Below, in pieces: positions 5,077 through 6,464 of a stretch of 6,464 nt of DNA. The translations under genes and the position numbers were made by a program. Origin of the DNA: Candidatus Fonsibacter sp. (lineage in GTDB: Bacteria; Pseudomonadota; Alphaproteobacteria; Pelagibacterales; Pelagibacteraceae); the NCBI GenBank assembly GCA_009693745.1, contig SHWR01000056.1:1-6464 (forward strand), written 5' to 3'. Numbering within the stretch: position 1 is the first letter of the stretch; the number at the start of each line of letters is the position of its first letter. The notes under the pieces are model-generated. The model was not told the origin of the DNA. It was given only the letters and a program-made list of their open reading frames with translations, and made no database searches.

Positions 5077-6464
5077 TTGAATAAATATAGAACTCACAAT
5101 TGCGCAGAACTTACAATTAATAATATTGGTAAGCAAATTATTTTGTCCGGATGGATACACAAAAAGAGAGATCACGGTAACTTATTATTTATTGATTTAC
5201 GAGATCACTATGGAATTACTCAGTGTGTTATTGATAATAAAAATGAACTTTTTTTAGCACTTGAAAAAATCAAATTAGAAACAGTTATCCGAATAGAGGG
5301 AGAAGTTGTTGCAAGAACTCCGGAGACAATTAATAAAGAACTTGTGACAGGTTCGATTGAAGTTTTAGTTAAAAATTTTAATGTATTGGGTTTAACTAAA
5401 GAACTTCCTTTGCCAGTTTTTAGCGATCAAGAGTATTCAGAAGAAATAAGATTAAAGTATCGTTATTTAGATTTAAGAAGAAAAAAATTACATCAAAATA
5501 TTATTTTAAGATCTAATGTTATTTCATTTGTTAGAAAAAAAATGGAGAGTCTTGGATTTTTAGAATATCAAACTCCAATTCTAACCTCTTCTAGTCCAGA
5601 AGGAGCAAGAGATTTTTTAGTTCCAAGCAGATTAAATCCTGGTAAGTTTTACGCTCTTCCACAGGCACCTCAGCAATTTAAACAATTAATTATGGTATCT
5701 GGTTTTGATAAATATTTTCAAATTGCACCATGTTTTAGAGATGAAGACGCTAGAGCAGATAGAAGTCCTGGCGAATTTTATCAATTAGATATTGAAATGT
5801 CCTTTGTTGAACAAGAAGATATATTTCAAGTAGTTGAGCCATTGCTTTATGAAGTTTTTACAAAATTTAGTAAAGGTTATTCAATTAGCAAAACTCCATT
5901 TAAAAGATTTAAATATAAAGATGCAATGCTAAAGTTTGGAACAGATAAGCCAGACTTAAGAAATCCGATCGAAATTAGTGATGTTACTGAAATTTTTGAA
6001 AGAGAAGATGTTAAATTAGAAATATTTAAGAAGTTAATTCAAAAAAAGTCAATTGTAAGGTGTGTTGTTGCAAAAAACGTATCTTCTAAACCAAGGAGCT
6101 TTTTTGACAATTTAGATAAAGGAGCAAAAACAGAAGGAGCTTCAGGATTGGCTTATATTATTCTTAAAAGTAACAATGGAAAATTAGAAGGAAAAGGACC
6201 TATAGCTAAATTCTTCTCTGAAGATGCAATAAACTTTTTGTGTAAAAAAATTAACGCTGTAGGTGGTGATGCTATATTTTTTGTATGCGATATTAAGAAA
6301 AATGCTGAGAGATTTTCAGCGTGGGCAAGAACGGAGATTGCAAAAAATTTAGAATTAATAAAAGATAACGTATTTGAATTTTGCTGGGTTACTGATTACC
6401 CAATGTTTGAATACAATGAAATTGATAAGAAAATTGATTTTAGTCACAACCCATTTTCTATGCC
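5077..6464 (+). CDS. aspS: Aspartyl-tRNA synthetase, probably non-discriminating (Asp/Asn), 3' partial
   Basis: This class II synthetase charges tRNA-Asp. The window holds 462 whole codons of a protein usually near 590 residues. Residues 1-105 are the OB-fold anticodon-binding domain, with GWIHKKRDHGNLLFIDLRD (25-43). H33 is the residue found in non-discriminating bacterial enzymes, where E. coli-type enzymes carry Leu. The catalytic domain shows motif 1 near KKMESLGFLEYQTPIL (154-169), the flipping loop SSPEGARDFLVPSR (172-185), LPQAPQQFKQLIM (194-206) and motif 2 FRDEDARADRSPGEFYQLDIE (220-240, quoted in part: FRDEDARADR, YQLDIE). Residues about 290-430 are the bacterial GAD insertion, and the catalytic fold resumes with DFSHNPFSMP at the right edge. 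Motif 3 and the C-terminus lie beyond it. The start is TTG: the frame has no ATG after the stop at 5062-5064, and the resulting MNKYRTH matches the alphaproteobacterial N-terminus. AAGG (5063-5066) is a weak Shine-Dalgarno. Confidence 0.96.
   Translation, partial: MNKYRTHNCAELTINNIGKQIILSGWIHKKRDHGNLLFIDLRDHYGITQCVIDNKNELFLALEKIKLETVIRIEGEVVARTPETINKELVTGSIEVLVKNFNVLGLTKELPLPVFSDQEYSEEIRLKYRYLDLRRKKLHQNIILRSNVISFVRKKMESLGFLEYQTPILTSSSPEGARDFLVPSRLNPGKFYALPQAPQQFKQLIMVSGFDKYFQIAPCFRDEDARADRSPGEFYQLDIEMSFVEQEDIFQVVEPLLYEVFTKFSKGYSISKTPFKRFKYKDAMLKFGTDKPDLRNPIEISDVTEIFEREDVKLEIFKKLIQKKSIVRCVVAKNVSSKPRSFFDNLDKGAKTEGASGLAYIILKSNNGKLEGKGPIAKFFSEDAINFLCKKINAVGGDAIFFVCDIKKNAERFSAWARTEIAKNLELIKDNVFEFCWVTDYPMFEYNEIDKKIDFSHNPFSM

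Noticed and set aside
1..6464. A previously undescribed system, mobile element, CRISPR array, toxin-antitoxin pair or RNA gene
   Set aside because: Nearly every base is taken up by seven recognisable housekeeping genes, the gaps are too small for other genes, and I saw no direct repeats, transposase motifs, tRNA-like folds or composition breaks.

Overview
This 6464-base window looks like part of a streamlined, very AT-rich alphaproteobacterial chromosome. The nearest fit I recognise is the SAR11/Pelagibacterales group. The reasons are the strong A/T bias (lysine-, asparagine- and isoleucine-rich proteins, many poly-A and poly-T runs), the very small intergenic space (gaps of 1, 8, 101 and 40 bases plus two overlaps), and proteins of alphaproteobacterial type. 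The taxonomic call is an inference from composition and gene set; no marker here is diagnostic by itself.

Layout, left to right: (1) pepA, leucyl aminopeptidase, on + and cut at its 5' end by the window edge; (2) ndk, nucleoside diphosphate kinase, on +, one base after pepA; (3) purN and purM on -, read purM then purN with a 26-base overlap, converging on ndk across 8 bases; (4) a 101-base divergent intergenic region, the longest gene-free stretch; (5) a short DnaA-family AAA+ protein of the Hda/HdaA type on +; (6) rnd, ribonuclease D, on -, whose stop end overlaps that of hda by 8 bases; (7) a 40-base divergent gap; (8) aspS, aspartyl-tRNA synthetase, on +, starting at TTG and running off the right edge.

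The genes are housekeeping: purine nucleotide synthesis and triphosphate balance (purM, purN, ndk), control of replication initiation (hda), RNA processing (rnd), translation (aspS) and peptide turnover (pepA). purM and purN catalyse two steps of IMP synthesis and look translationally coupled, as do pepA and ndk. The AspRS has the residue typical of the non-discriminating enzyme, so it may also charge tRNA-Asn in a GatCAB-dependent route.

I found no mobile element, CRISPR array, tRNA, rRNA, phage or defence gene, and no convincing new biological system. The points worth a second look are modest: a shortened one-HRDC RNase D, overlapping gene ends that also form terminator-like structure, a likely clamp-binding motif at the Hda N-terminus, start codons that simple ORF calling gets wrong, and apparent loss of genes from a familiar alphaproteobacterial gene neighbourhood.
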